Shown here: in pieces, positions 1 to 11,927 of the stretch
How the letters are laid out: each line of letters opens with the position of its first letter
Numbering within the stretch: position 1 is the stretch's first letter
From: Planctomicrobium piriforme
GTDB taxonomy: Bacteria; Planctomycetota; Planctomycetia; Planctomycetales; Planctomycetaceae
Reading direction: 5' to 3'
DNA length: 64,000 bases
NCBI RefSeq assembly: GCF_900113665.1
Contig: NZ_FOQD01000018.1
Coordinates: 81,932-145,931 of the forward strand
Translations under genes and position numbers: made by a program
The notes under the pieces: generated by a model
The model's database searches: none
What the model was told of the DNA's origin: nothing
What the model saw: the letters and a program-made list of their open reading frames with translations, nothing else

Positions 1-1290
1 CTGTTCGACCGCATTTCCGGCGACCTCCGGATCGAGCTGATGGAGAAAGGGGAAATCGTCCGCAAGTCGCCTGGTCAGGTGCGGCTGGACGTGCTGGATC
101 GCAATACTCGGGTCAATAACTTCTATGCGATCGAAAAAGCCTGGAAGAAAGTCGAAGACACCTGTGCCGATTCGCTCAACCACATCGCCGGCACGCGGCT
201 GTCACGGTACAAGCGTCTCAAGACGCAGGATCACCTCGACGCCCCGTTGCGGTTCAACCGCATGCAGCGAAAGACGCTCGACACCATGTGGGACGTGATC
301 TCGCAGCGGAAGCAAGTGCTGCTGAAGTTCTTTGAACGGAAGGCCAAGCTGATCGGCGTCGAACGGCTCGCCTGGTACGACCAGTTGGCTCCCCTGCCCC
401 AGGCAGCGAGCAAGGGAGATACCCTCACCTGGGATCAGGCCTGCGACACGATTATCGAATCGTTCGCCGAGTTCAGCGACGAGCTGGGAGACTTTGCACA
501 GAAGGCACTGGATGACCGCTGGGTGGAAGCGGAAGACCGCAGCGGCAAACGCCAGGGCGGCTTCTGCACCGGCCTGCCTGTCCGTCAGCAGTCGCGGATT
601 TTCATGACGTTCACTGGCAGTGCCGACAGCATGTCGACGCTGGCTCACGAACTGGGGCATGCGTATCACTCGCACGTCCTGCGGTCACAGCCGTACCTGC
701 TGCAGGACTACCCGATGAATCTCGCGGAAACGGCATCAACTTTTGCCGAAGCGATTCTCGGCGGCAAGCGGCTGGCGAATGCGAAGACTGCAGGCGACAA
801 GCTGGGCATTCTCAACAACATGCTGACCGATTCGGTCGCATTCCTGATGAACATTCACGCCCGATTCATTTTCGAGAACCAGTTCCATCTCGAACGTCCG
901 GCCGCCGAACTGACGGCCGACCGATTGACGGAGATCATGCTGGCCGCTCAGAAGGAAGCCTACTGCGACGCGTTCTCCGAGTGGTCTAGCGTGTTCTGGA
1001 CTTCGAAGCTCCACTTCTACATCTCGGGTCTGCCGTTCTACAACTTCCCATACACGTTCGGGTACCTGCTCTCATTGGGGCTGTATTCGACCGCGGGCGA
1101 GTTCGGCAAAGACTTCCCGAAGAAGTACCGCGAACTGTTGCTGGCGACCGGCAGCATGAATGCCGAAGAAGCGGTGAAGAGCACGTTGGGCTACGACCTG
1201 ACCAAGCCCGACTTCTGGAACCGCAGCATCGACGTCATCGACCGCCATGTCGCCGAGTTCCTGAAAACGAGCGACGAGTTCGTGAAGTAG
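1..1290 (+). CDS. M3 family oligoendopeptidase (PepF-like), 5' end outside window
   Basis: Cytoplasmic zinc metallopeptidase of the M3 (thimet/PepF) family, which trims short peptides. The frame is open from base 1, so the true start lies upstream; about 429 codons are visible. The zinc site HELGH is encoded at 646-660, preceded by the family signature GGFCTGLPVRQQSRIF and followed by NLAETASTFAEAI, which supplies the third ligand glutamate. The helical C-terminal half is complete and stops at TAG 1290. The next gene starts about 100 bp later and is unrelated. The family call is firm; the substrate is unknown. Confidence 0.93.
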   Translation: MFDRISGDLRIELMEKGEIVRKSPGQVRLDVLDRNTRVNNFYAIEKAWKKVEDTCADSLNHIAGTRLSRYKRLKTQDHLDAPLRFNRMQRKTLDTMWDVISQRKQVLLKFFERKAKLIGVERLAWYDQLAPLPQAASKGDTLTWDQACDTIIESFAEFSDELGDFAQKALDDRWVEAEDRSGKRQGGFCTGLPVRQQSRIFMTFTGSADSMSTLAHELGHAYHSHVLRSQPYLLQDYPMNLAETASTFAEAILGGKRLANAKTAGDKLGILNNMLTDSVAFLMNIHARFIFENQFHLERPAAELTADRLTEIMLAAQKEAYCDAFSEWSSVFWTSKLHFYISGLPFYNFPYTFGYLLSLGLYSTAGEFGKDFPKKYRELLLATGSMNAEEAVKSTLGYDLTKPDFWNRSIDVIDRHVAEFLKTSDEFVK

Positions 1291-1303
1291 CCGAATGAAC
1301 GGT

Positions 1304-1348
1304 ACTGAATTTCCCTGACCCCTCGTCCCTGTCCCCTGACCCCTTTGG
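1304..1348. repeat. 7-bp-period intergenic repeat, CCCTGAC type
   Basis: Between the M3 peptidase stop and the kinase start lies a short array with a seven-base period, units resembling CCCTGAC, CCCTCGT, CCCTGTC, CCCTGAC. Its reverse complement matches 43603-43648 at about 40 of 44 positions, including the flanking AAATTCA, so this is a dispersed repeat and not a chance run. A third, weaker relative lies at 53229-53268. Confidence 0.7.
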
Positions 1349-1392
1349 TCTGAGCGTCCCGTTCCGCGTCCGTTGCGAGTAGACTGGCTGGC

Positions 1393-3546
1393 ATGAGCCG
1401 TCCATTCGGACCTTACGACATCGTTGAGGAACTCGGCCGCGGCGCCATGGGAGTGGTCTTCCTCGCCGTGCATCGGAGCCTGCAGCGGGAGTGTGCGCTC
1501 AAGACGATTGCCTTGAAGCTCAAAGACCCCCCCGTCGCCGAGCGTTTTATCCGCGAAGGTCAGGCGGTGGCCCGGCTGGGCAAGCATCCCAACATTGTGC
1601 AGGTGTTCGACGCGGGCATTGTGGATGGAACGCCCTATATCGCGATGGAGTTCGTGGAAGGGGAGACGCTGGAGTCGCTCTCTGCCCGCAGCGGGCCGTT
1701 TATCGAACCTGAGCTCATTGAAATTGGCAGCAAACTTGCCCTCGCGCTGGACCATGCCCATCGACGCGGCATCGTCCACCGTGACGTCAAGCCTGCCAAT
1801 ATTATCATCGACCTCAACGGCGAGCCGCAGCTTCTGGACTTCGGGATCTCCAAGGATCTGAATGCGTCCACTGCTCCGCGCGAAGAATTCGTCTCTCCCA
1901 AGGCAGCCACCAGCCGAACAGACGACTCGGAGATCGCGGCCGATGAGACCGGCACGGCGACCGTGGTCTTAAGCAGCGGCAACCCGTCGCCGAACCTCGA
2001 CGAAGGGATTCAGGGAACCCCTGCGTTCATGGCCCCGGAACAGGCCGACCCGCGTCGCGGACCGGTCAACGCCTGCAGCGACGTCTATGCCCTGGCAACG
2101 ACGCTTTATGTACTCGCGACGGCCCGTCGGCCGTTCGAAGCGGCCACGATTACCGACCTGCTGGTCCGGATCGTGACGGAACAACCCGCCCCGCTGCATC
2201 ACTTCGTCGAGATCAGTCCCGACCTGGAAGCGGTCATTCTCAAGGCGCTCGAAAAGGAGCCGCACGACCGCTACCAGACGGCGCTGGAATTCGCCGACGA
2301 CCTGTCGCGCGTGACGATGGGCCTGCCGACGCACGCCAGAAAACTTGGGAAACTGGGATGGCTCTGGAGGCGGTTTCGCGCGTACTCGAAATTCATCGTC
2401 ATCGCTGCGGCATTTCTGGTCTTCACAGGCATCATCTCCACTTATTTCCTGCTTCGCTCGCGAGAGATTCAGGTGCTCTGGGATGACATCGCCGAACGCA
2501 CGGCCCGCGCCAGCGCACAGGAAGTCCGCTCGCTGCTCGACCCGGCCCTGCCGATGCTGGAAGAATGTGCGGCGCTGGCCGAGATGGGACTGCTGCCGGT
2601 CAATGATCCGGAACTGCTGGCGCAGCATTTTGTCGCCCGCTTTCGCTATCAGAAAAAGCTCTCCTGGCTCTCCTACGGCGATGCGCAGGGTCGCTTCACC
2701 GGCGTGTGGCGAAATCCGTCCGGGCGCATCGTCATTCAGCGTTCCTGGATCGATGCACAAGGAGGACATATTCGTGAAGAGTTTGCCGACGGCGATCACG
2801 AGCGGCTGCGATGGAGCGATGACTGGAAGTACGATCCGCGGACTCGACCGTTCTACGAGTTGGCCGCTGCCGCGAGAGTTCCCATCTGGACGAAGCCGTA
2901 CGAATGGTTTGGCGGAGAAGGCTTGGGGATCACCTCCGCCCTGGCCTGGCGGGAAGCGGGAGCTGAGCATGTACGCGGCGTCTTCACGGCGGACTATCAC
3001 CTGAGTTCTCTGGCAGACTTTCTGGCGAATCTGAAAGTCGGCAAGCATGGTCAGACGTATCTGCTGGGACGGGGCGGCGCATTGCTGGCGTCGCCTGAAC
3101 GGGGCGCGACCGCTCCGGATGCCCTGCTCTCGACGGCGATGCAGCGCGCGGAGACCGCGCTGCCCGGCGGGATCTCAGGCTTGACCGTCGATGAACCGGT
3201 CTCGTTTTCGTTTCAGCATACCGGACGCCCTTACATTGCCGCGCTGGAGGCGTTTCAACCTGCGGCAGGCTTGCCGATTGTGACCGTGGTTCTGGTCCCT
3301 GAAGACGACGTCACCGGCCCCACCAAAGCGGCCGCAGTTCGTACGGTGAACATCGGCATCGGGATCGCAGTGCTGGCGGTGCTCGCCACACTGCTGGCGG
3401 GCTTGTTCCAGAAACGGAGACTCATCAAGCAGCTCAAGCAACGTCGACGCGAACTTCGAGAGCCTCCGACGAGTTCATCCACCATCAGGCAGTCGCCTGC
3501 GTCTGCGGTCTTTGAGGAGACGCAGGTCACGCAGGGCGATTCCTGA
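1393..3546 (+). CDS. Membrane Ser/Thr protein kinase with extracytoplasmic Cache-like sensor
   Basis: 717-residue Hanks-type kinase. The N-terminal kinase domain (about 7-310) has the glycine loop GRGAMGVVF, catalytic Lys37, HRDVKPAN (129-136) and DFG (149-151). About 50 extra residues separate DFG from GTPAFMAPEQ, a long activation-segment insertion rich in Ser and Thr. A transmembrane segment (about 334-354) leads to an extracytoplasmic region. That region contains YDPRTRPFY followed by W and G residues, typical of dCache ligand-binding domains. A second membrane helix (about 655-677) and a short basic tail follow. The design suggests that a ligand bound outside controls phosphorylation inside. 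The ligand is unknown; the adjacent nitrate-type two-component genes may be coincidental. Confidence 0.9.
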   Translation: MSRPFGPYDIVEELGRGAMGVVFLAVHRSLQRECALKTIALKLKDPPVAERFIREGQAVARLGKHPNIVQVFDAGIVDGTPYIAMEFVEGETLESLSARSGPFIEPELIEIGSKLALALDHAHRRGIVHRDVKPANIIIDLNGEPQLLDFGISKDLNASTAPREEFVSPKAATSRTDDSEIAADETGTATVVLSSGNPSPNLDEGIQGTPAFMAPEQADPRRGPVNACSDVYALATTLYVLATARRPFEAATITDLLVRIVTEQPAPLHHFVEISPDLEAVILKALEKEPHDRYQTALEFADDLSRVTMGLPTHARKLGKLGWLWRRFRAYSKFIVIAAAFLVFTGIISTYFLLRSREIQVLWDDIAERTARASAQEVRSLLDPALPMLEECAALAEMGLLPVNDPELLAQHFVARFRYQKKLSWLSYGDAQGRFTGVWRNPSGRIVIQRSWIDAQGGHIREEFADGDHERLRWSDDWKYDPRTRPFYELAAAARVPIWTKPYEWFGGEGLGITSALAWREAGAEHVRGVFTADYHLSSLADFLANLKVGKHGQTYLLGRGGALLASPERGATAPDALLSTAMQRAETALPGGISGLTVDEPVSFSFQHTGRPYIAALEAFQPAAGLPIVTVVLVPEDDVTGPTKAAAVRTVNIGIGIAVLAVLATLLAGLFQKRRLIKQLKQRRRELREPPTSSSTIRQSPASAVFEETQVTQGDS

Positions 3547-3625
3547 GATTCGACTCCCTGCTCTCCCCGTTTATCCCGAACTCGACCGATTCAGAACTTC
3601 CCGTCGGCGTAAACGTAGACATGCT

Positions 3626-4273
3626 TCACGAACCGGGAAACGGCCGCTGCTGGTTGAGATTGCGAACTTCGGCCAGCACGCGGTGCGTGACCGTCAGTTC
3701 CAGGAGTTCCGGAACAGTGCGGACATTCAAGCGTTTCATGAGTCGCTGACGCCGCAGTTCAATGGCTCTTTCGGTGATAAGAAGCTTCGCGGCCATCGCC
3801 TTGTTCGTCTCGCCCCGTATGACCATCTCCAGCGTTTCCCGATCATTCGCATTCAGGTCGCGGATCGCCTGATCCAGGCTGCGATAACGGGCTTCGCTGG
3901 CCCGCCAGTTTGCATCGGCCTGCAAGGCGCGGTCGATCCGATCCGCCAAAATCTGCCGCTCGAACGGCTTCTCGAGAAAGTCGATGGCGCCAGTCCGCAG
4001 CGCCGCCACTGCCGTGCTGATCGTCGCATGCGCGGTGATGAAAATGACCGGAATGCGTTTCCCTTTGAGCAGCAGCTCTTCGTAGAGCTCGATGCCATTC
4101 TGGCCGGGCATCTGAATGTCCAGCACCAGGCAGCCTGGCTGGTCGTCGTAGTAAGAGAGAAACTCCTCCGAAGAAGCAAACGCCATTGCGGAGTGCCCCA
4201 GTGCCCACAAGAGTGCGATCAGCGACTCGCGCAGGTCGTCATCGTCGTCTACCACAAACACAGTCGGCGGCAT
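3626..4273 (-). CDS. FixJ/NarL-like response regulator (REC + LuxR-type HTH)
   Basis: 215-residue DNA-binding response regulator. The receiver domain (about 1-120) has the acidic pocket VVDDDDD, phospho-acceptor Asp52 (LVLDIQMPG), the TAHAT switch and LEKPF lysine. The C-terminal helix-turn-helix (about 140-200, NDRETLEMVIRGETNKAMA) is of the LuxR/FixJ type. It starts 1 bp after the upstream histidine kinase stop, so the two are co-transcribed partners. Position next to narK and the nitrate/nitrite reductase genes suggests it controls that cluster. Confidence 0.93.
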   Translation of the reverse strand: MPPTVFVVDDDDDLRESLIALLWALGHSAMAFASSEEFLSYYDDQPGCLVLDIQMPGQNGIELYEELLLKGKRIPVIFITAHATISTAVAALRTGAIDFLEKPFERQILADRIDRALQADANWRASEARYRSLDQAIRDLNANDRETLEMVIRGETNKAMAAKLLITERAIELRRQRLMKRLNVRTVPELLELTVTHRVLAEVRNLNQQRPFPGS

Positions 4274-4274
4274 T

Positions 4275-6131
4275 TCAACTCACCGTTTCAGCAATGGGCA
4301 ACGAAAAGCCGACGCGAGCGCCGGTCGGCTGAAGATTCTGAATCCAGAACTGGCCCTGATGGGCGGCAATCAGCGATTGACTGATCGCCAGACCCATCCC
4401 GAGGCCTTCTGCTTTTGTCGAACGGAAGGAAACAATTTCCGACTGCAGCATGTCGGCCGGAAAGCCTGCGCCGGAGTCCTCAACGTCAATAAGAACTTCT
4501 CCATTCTGCAGCCGCGACTGCAATCTCAACTGCCTCGGGGTCGTGTTGCTGGACATCGCTTGCGCGGCATTATGCAGCAGATTGACCAGCACTTGTTGAA
4601 TCTGAATTGGATCGACGCAGACCTGAACGCCCGCCGACTGCGACAAGTGGTTCTCGACAACAACTCGCTGCATTCGGATCTCGACTGAGCAGATCTCCAG
4701 CACTTCTTCGACAAGCTGATTGAAGGACACTGCAGTGCGTTGAGCAGGCTTGGGCTTGAGAAAGTTCCGCATGCGGCCAACGATCTGGCCTGCGCGCAGG
4801 GCCGCATCCCGGATGCGGCCTGCTGTCTGCTTCAAAACGTCGGAGGAAGGGGACGGTTGCTCCAGCGTCAGGTTGAGGACTTCCGCGAAATTGGTGATTG
4901 CCCCCAGCGGCTGATTGATTTCATGGGCCAGTCCGGTGGCGAATTGCCCCAGGGCGGTCACCCGGGCAGCATGTGCGAGTTCCGACTGTAGTTGCTTGTT
5001 GCGTTCCTCGACCGACTGGCGCTCGGCCACCTCGCGCGCAAGGGCTTGATTGCTCTCCGTCAGTTCCTGGGTGCGAATCGCCACGCGGCGCTCCAGGTCA
5101 TCACGAGCATCACGCAATTCGCGCTCGGCAGATTTAAGTTCGGTGATGTCGGTGATAATGAGAAACGACAGTTGCTCGTTACCGGTATCGCCCTGCGTCC
5201 GTCCGAAGGCCGCCAGCGTGACGCATTCGCGATGATCAGGCAATTCCCATCCCAGTTCCCAGGCGGAATCCGTCATTCGCCAGACGCCGCTGAGATGCTG
5301 CAGAAAATTCTGCAGATGCTTGCCGGAGGTGAAGTTCTGTATGGATGCATCGAGCAGGTCGACGCGATCTCTCTGGAGAATCTCCGCGAAGCGGTTGTTG
5401 ACATAGCGAATCTTCCCATCGGACGTGAAGACCGCGAGTCCGTCATGCATGCGTTCAATCAGCAGACGAAACCGTTCTTCACTGGCGGTCAATCGCGCCA
5501 TCTGCGCGCGAATGAGATCGGTCGCCGGTTTGATCACGATCTGCCAGAGTCCGGCCATCAAACCCAGAACCGCCAGAATCGCAGCCAGACCCAGCAGCCG
5601 CAACGACCGCACCTGGGCCTGCGCCTCTGTTTCAAAGAGCCTGACGATGGCGTCCATGATGTTCAAATAGTGCGGCTCATGTTCGAGCATGATCGCGAGC
5701 GCAGCGGCATCTGAGTTGTCCTTGGAGAGTTCTTGTTCGACGGCCGTTTTCATGGCGGTGAAATGCGGTTCGATCTTTTTGAATTGAACCTGTATCGCCC
5801 CATTCTTCGTGCCGGGCAACTGCAGTTGTGCGTTCCCGGATTGAAGTCCCTGGTGAACGGCCTCCCAGTTGGCAAGCGACTCTTTTAATTCAGCCACCCA
5901 ATGTGCGGCGGCATCGCGCTCGCGTGCGATCGCCAGCATATCTTTCGTCATGCGTTGACTGAGCATGCGTTGGCGGCCTGCGAGATTGATGACCGGTCCG
6001 AAGCCATTCAGGCGGATCAGCAGCGGCTGCAAGACCGCCTGATCGACCAGCAGCAGCGCGGCGACGAGCGCCAGGACGCCGAGATAGCGGCGACCCAGTC
6101 CCTGTACGAGTTTTTCAGTTTCAACACTCAT
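4275..6131 (-). CDS. Sensor histidine kinase with NarX/PilJ-type periplasmic sensor and PAS domain
   Basis: 618 residues. TM1 (about 16-38) is followed by INLAGRQRMLSQRM (48-61), the hallmark of the PilJ/NarX N-terminal sensor domain; in NarX and NarQ the equivalent P-box binds nitrate and nitrite. TM2 spans about 178-200, a PAS domain about 215-330 and a coiled coil about 335-385. The H-box LAHEINQPLG puts the phospho-histidine at His403, and a HATPase domain follows with N box NLLHNAAQA and G boxes DSGAGF and GLGMGL. It is divergent from narK and pairs with the downstream regulator. Nitrate or nitrite as signal is inferred from the domain and neighbourhood. Confidence 0.9.
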   Translation of the reverse strand: MSVETEKLVQGLGRRYLGVLALVAALLLVDQAVLQPLLIRLNGFGPVINLAGRQRMLSQRMTKDMLAIARERDAAAHWVAELKESLANWEAVHQGLQSGNAQLQLPGTKNGAIQVQFKKIEPHFTAMKTAVEQELSKDNSDAAALAIMLEHEPHYLNIMDAIVRLFETEAQAQVRSLRLLGLAAILAVLGLMAGLWQIVIKPATDLIRAQMARLTASEERFRLLIERMHDGLAVFTSDGKIRYVNNRFAEILQRDRVDLLDASIQNFTSGKHLQNFLQHLSGVWRMTDSAWELGWELPDHRECVTLAAFGRTQGDTGNEQLSFLIITDITELKSAERELRDARDDLERRVAIRTQELTESNQALAREVAERQSVEERNKQLQSELAHAARVTALGQFATGLAHEINQPLGAITNFAEVLNLTLEQPSPSSDVLKQTAGRIRDAALRAGQIVGRMRNFLKPKPAQRTAVSFNQLVEEVLEICSVEIRMQRVVVENHLSQSAGVQVCVDPIQIQQVLVNLLHNAAQAMSSNTTPRQLRLQSRLQNGEVLIDVEDSGAGFPADMLQSEIVSFRSTKAEGLGMGLAISQSLIAAHQGQFWIQNLQPTGARVGFSLPIAETVS

Positions 6132-6436
6132 CGACTGACTGACGGGTCAGGACTGACGTTCGTCACCGCGGAAATGGCGACGCGATTCGGCAGCTGTAAT
6201 GGCCTGCGATTTTGCGCGAAACGCAAGCACGGCTGCCTTTCATCAGTGCAGCTCTGGCGAACTCTACCGCCAGACGGAAAGACAGTCACTTCGGTTTCCC
6301 GAACAAATCCCCAGTCCTTTCAATTTGCATCTCGGCACACTCGGCAACTGCCGTTAGTGTCCTGCAATCGCTCGCAGATACCGCTGGTTGCTCGCCCCCA
6401 GCGATCGTTCTGTCTGCAGTTGGAAAGTCCCTCGTG
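6132..6436. promoter_or_regulatory. Divergent control region between nitrate sensor kinase and narK
   Basis: A 305-bp gene-free stretch between two divergent units of the nitrate module, so it should hold both promoters and the regulator's sites. At 6131-6165 short GACTGAC/GTCAGGA/CTGACGT units recur next to the kinase start. They could be operator half-sites or a stub of the 7-bp-period repeats seen elsewhere. I see no convincing sigma-54 or sigma-70 promoter by eye. Confidence 0.45.
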
Positions 6437-7810
6437 ATGCACGCATCAGGTCCCGCCACGCGGATTCGTCTCTTCGATTTCAACTCTCCGCAGATGCGGG
6501 CGTTCCACATGTCGTGGTTCGCATTCTTTCTGTGTTTCTTTGCCTGGTTCGGCATTGCCCCGTTGATGGGGATTGTCCGTGCGGAATTGCATTTGACCAA
6601 AGACCAGGTGGGCTGGTGCATCATCGGCTCGGTCGCCATCACCGTATTCGCCCGGCTGTTCATCGGGTGGTTGTGCGACAGAATCGGCCCCCGCCTGGCC
6701 TATACAGGGCTGCTGCTGATCGGATCGATCCCTGTGATGGGCATCGCCTTCGCTCACGATTACACGACGTTCCTTCTGTTCCGTATCGCAATCGGCGTGA
6801 TCGGGGCATCGTTCGTCATTACTCAGTATCACACCTCGTTGATGTTTGCTCCCAACTGCGTCGGCACGGCCAATGCCACCACGGCAGGCTGGGGAAACCT
6901 GGGCGGCGGCGTGACGCAGATGGTGATGCCGCTGCTCTTCGGGTTTCTCGTCACGACGATGGGCTTTTCGTCGGCGATCAGTTGGCGACTGTCGATGGTC
7001 CTGGCGGGCATCGTCTGTGCATTGACCGGCATTGCCTACTACTTTCTGGTGCAGGATACGCCGCAGGGGAATTTTCACGAGCTGCGACGAACCGGCCAGA
7101 TGCCCGGTCGGAAGCAGGTAAAGGGCTCATTTCTGGCTGCGTGCCGCGATTACCGCGTCTGGGCGCTTTTTGTGCTCTACGGCTGCTGCTTCGGCATGGA
7201 ACTGACGCTCGACAACATCGCCGCGCTCTACTTCGTGGATTACTTCGATGAATTGAAGAACATGGATTCCGTCGCCGCACTCCGAACCGCCGGCTTCGTC
7301 GCCGGATTGTTCGGCGCCATGAATCTGTTTGCCAGGGCACTGGGGGGTCTGATTGGAGATCGCTTTGGAGCGAGATGGGGACTACATGGTCGGGCTCGCT
7401 GGCTGTTCGTGGCTGTCTTCTGCGAAGGGCTGGCTCTAATGCTCTTCTCACAGGCCAGGACGCTGGCAGTCGCCGTCCCGACGATGCTGCTGCTTGGTCT
7501 GTTCGTCAAAATGTCGAACGGAGCGACCTACTCAGTGGTGCCCTTTATCAATCGCAAGGCATTAGGCTCGGTGTCGGGAATTGTGGGTGCAGGCGGAAAC
7601 GTGGGAGCCGTTTTGGCTGGCTTCCTGTTCAAAAGTTCGGCCATCAACTGGCCGACCGCGCTGCTGGTTCTCGGAGTGTGTATTACGTTCGCTTCGTTCT
7701 CGGCATTCTTCGTGCGGTTCTCACCTGCGATGGAAGCCGAAGCTCTGGAAGCGACGAACGCCGCTGTGGCCGAACGTCACTCCATCCAGGAACTGGCGCC
7801 GGCAAGCTAG
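6437..7810 (+). CDS. narK: Nitrate/nitrite transporter, NarK-type MFS
   Basis: 457-residue, 12-helix major facilitator protein. The first helix motif FFLCFFAWFGIAPLMG and the glycine-rich GWGNLGGGVTQMVMP nitrate signature identify the NarK/NNP family. A second glycine-rich stretch (GSVSGIVGAGGNVGA) lies in the C-terminal half. An ATG at 6437 is chosen because upstream in-frame sequence does not read like a transporter; GTG 6434 is an in-frame alternative. First gene of the nitrate-reducing operon, it imports nitrate and may also exchange nitrite. Confidence 0.93.
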   Translation: MHASGPATRIRLFDFNSPQMRAFHMSWFAFFLCFFAWFGIAPLMGIVRAELHLTKDQVGWCIIGSVAITVFARLFIGWLCDRIGPRLAYTGLLLIGSIPVMGIAFAHDYTTFLLFRIAIGVIGASFVITQYHTSLMFAPNCVGTANATTAGWGNLGGGVTQMVMPLLFGFLVTTMGFSSAISWRLSMVLAGIVCALTGIAYYFLVQDTPQGNFHELRRTGQMPGRKQVKGSFLAACRDYRVWALFVLYGCCFGMELTLDNIAALYFVDYFDELKNMDSVAALRTAGFVAGLFGAMNLFARALGGLIGDRFGARWGLHGRARWLFVAVFCEGLALMLFSQARTLAVAVPTMLLLGLFVKMSNGATYSVVPFINRKALGSVSGIVGAGGNVGAVLAGFLFKSSAINWPTALLVLGVCITFASFSAFFVRFSPAMEAEALEATNAAVAERHSIQELAPAS

Positions 7811-7832
7811 TCCTGTCGGAAGTGAGGTGAAG

Positions 7833-7865
7833 CGATCGAGGGGCAGCGCCCGCACCTCTCGATCG
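7833..7865. other. Intergenic hairpin between narK and the DmsBC-like gene
   Basis: CGATCGAG (7833-7840) and CTCGATCG (7858-7865) form an 8-bp perfect stem around a 17-nt loop in the 95-bp gap. There is no T-run, so it is more likely an mRNA-stability or attenuation element than an intrinsic terminator. Confidence 0.4.
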
Positions 7866-7905
7866 TTCAGCAGCTCGAAAAAGTACAGAATCGGTCGGCT
7901 TCGCC

Positions 7906-9677
7906 ATGAGCGACATGACAACGAAATCGCGACCACTGACGCTGCAGGACTGCTGCGACGGCACCCTCCAGGTCGGCCCCAGCGGCGACTCAGACGGCTT
8001 TTCGCTGATTACCGAACTACTTGCGGATCAGCATGAGTTGTCTGCAGTGGACGTGTTCTCTCGCGTCCATGAATCAGGCGAGTTGCCGGATCAGGCCCGT
8101 TACTACTCGCGACTACTGCCTGCATCCCGGCCCGGTCCCGGCCAGCAATACGCGTTTGAAGTGGATCTGGATCGCTGCTCCGGTTGCAAGGCGTGTGTCG
8201 CCGGCTGCCATGCACTGAATGGTCTCGATGAAAAAGAGACTTGGCGCGACGTGGGACTGCTGATTGGGGGGACGCCGCTCCTCCCGGTGATGCAGCATGT
8301 CACGACTGCCTGCCATCACTGCATCGAACCCGCCTGTCTGAGCGCCTGTCCTGTTGATGCTTACGAAAAAGACTCCGTCACCGGGATTGTCCGCCATCTC
8401 GACGACCAGTGCTTTGGCTGTCAGTACTGCACCCTGGCCTGTCCTTACGATGTCCCGAAGTATCACAAGAAAAAAGGAATTGTTCGCAAGTGCGACATGT
8501 GTTCCAACCGGCTTTCACAAGGAGAAGCGCCGGCCTGCGTGCAAGCCTGTCCGCACGAGGCGATCGCGATTCGCGTCGTTGATATCGCGGTCGTGAAAGA
8601 GAATGCCGAAGCCGACAACTTCCTGCCCGCCGCGCCGGAACCGCACCTCACGCTGCCGACGACCACCTACAAGACAAAGCGCGTTTTTCCGCGAAACATG
8701 TTGCCAGCGGATTACTATTCCATCAGCCCGCAGCACCCGCACTGGCCCTTGATCATCATGCTGGTGCTGACGCAGCTTTCGGTCGGTGCATTCGCGACGA
8801 TCTGCTTTCTGGAAAGTTCGCTCGACGCCGCTCTGTCGACCGTTCTGCGACCCTACCAGGCGACGGCCGCGTTCCTGCTTGGGCAACTGGCCCTGGCCGC
8901 CAGCACCTGTCACCTGGGCCGCCCGCTGTATGCGTTCCGCGGCATCATCGGCCTCCGCCATTCGTGGCTGAGTCGTGAGATTCTCGTCTTTGGAATGTTC
9001 GCAGGTCTTTCATTTCCCTTCGCCGTGCTGTGCTGGGTCGTCTCCATTCCCGGCTTGAACCTGGGGGTCTGGCACGAGCGTCTCGTCGCGATGATTTCTC
9101 CGCTCGGATTGGCGGTGACGGCGGTGGGCGGATTGGGAGTCTTCTGCTCGGCGATGATCTATGTGTTCACGAAACGTGAGCTCTGGAATTTCGAACGAAC
9201 GATTCTGCGATTCGCCCTGACAAGCATCGTCATGGGTCTGGCGACCAGTTGGCTCTCGCTCGTGATCATGCAGCATTTCAGCGAGCCGACCGTGGCGGCT
9301 CGGGTGTCGGAACAACTTGCCGAGCCGCTGGCACGCATGCTGATGGCGGCGATGGCCTGCAAGCTGTTGTTTGACGCGACCATTCTTCGCCACCTGCTGG
9401 ACTTTCGTAACGCTCCGCTCAAACGTTCTGCGCTGTTGATCGTCGGACCGCTGAGAAGAATTTCGTTCTCGCGCGTCGTCGCAGGCGTGGTCGGTGGAAT
9501 CTTGATCCCTGCCGTCGTCCTGCAACAGCTTTCACATGGCCCAGCCTGGACGGCCTCGCCCGGCGGCGAACTGAGCATCCTCACGATGTGGCTGGCCTGC
9601 CTGAGCGGTGAACTGCTGGAACGCTACCTTTTCTTTGCAGCGGTCTCTTCGCCCCGGATGCCCGGAGGAGTACGACA

Positions 9678-9681
<4 letters not shown>
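7906..9681 (+). CDS. Fused DmsB-like 4x[4Fe-4S] ferredoxin and DmsC-like membrane anchor
   Basis: 591-residue electron-transfer protein. The N-terminal half carries 16 cysteines in four clusters: C91/94/97/101, C136/139/144/148, C169/172/175/179 and C196/199/211/215. This is the DmsB/NrfC arrangement. From about residue 280 it becomes a polytopic membrane domain like DmsC, the quinol-oxidising anchor of DMSO-reductase-type enzymes. The two subunits are normally separate. Its stop overlaps the start of the nitrate reductase gene by 4 bp (ATGA), so it is probably the dedicated redox partner linking the quinone pool to that enzyme. No Tat signal is seen, implying cytoplasmic clusters. The function is inferred from family and context. 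Confidence 0.88.
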
Positions 9682-11897
<2,216 letters not shown>

Positions 11898-11927
11898 ACC
11901 TGACAAGACCCCTGGAGGGGAGAAGCA

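Noticed and set aside
1969..3048. 359-codon minus-strand frame
   Set aside because: Antisense to the Ser/Thr kinase; composition is the mirror of that gene.
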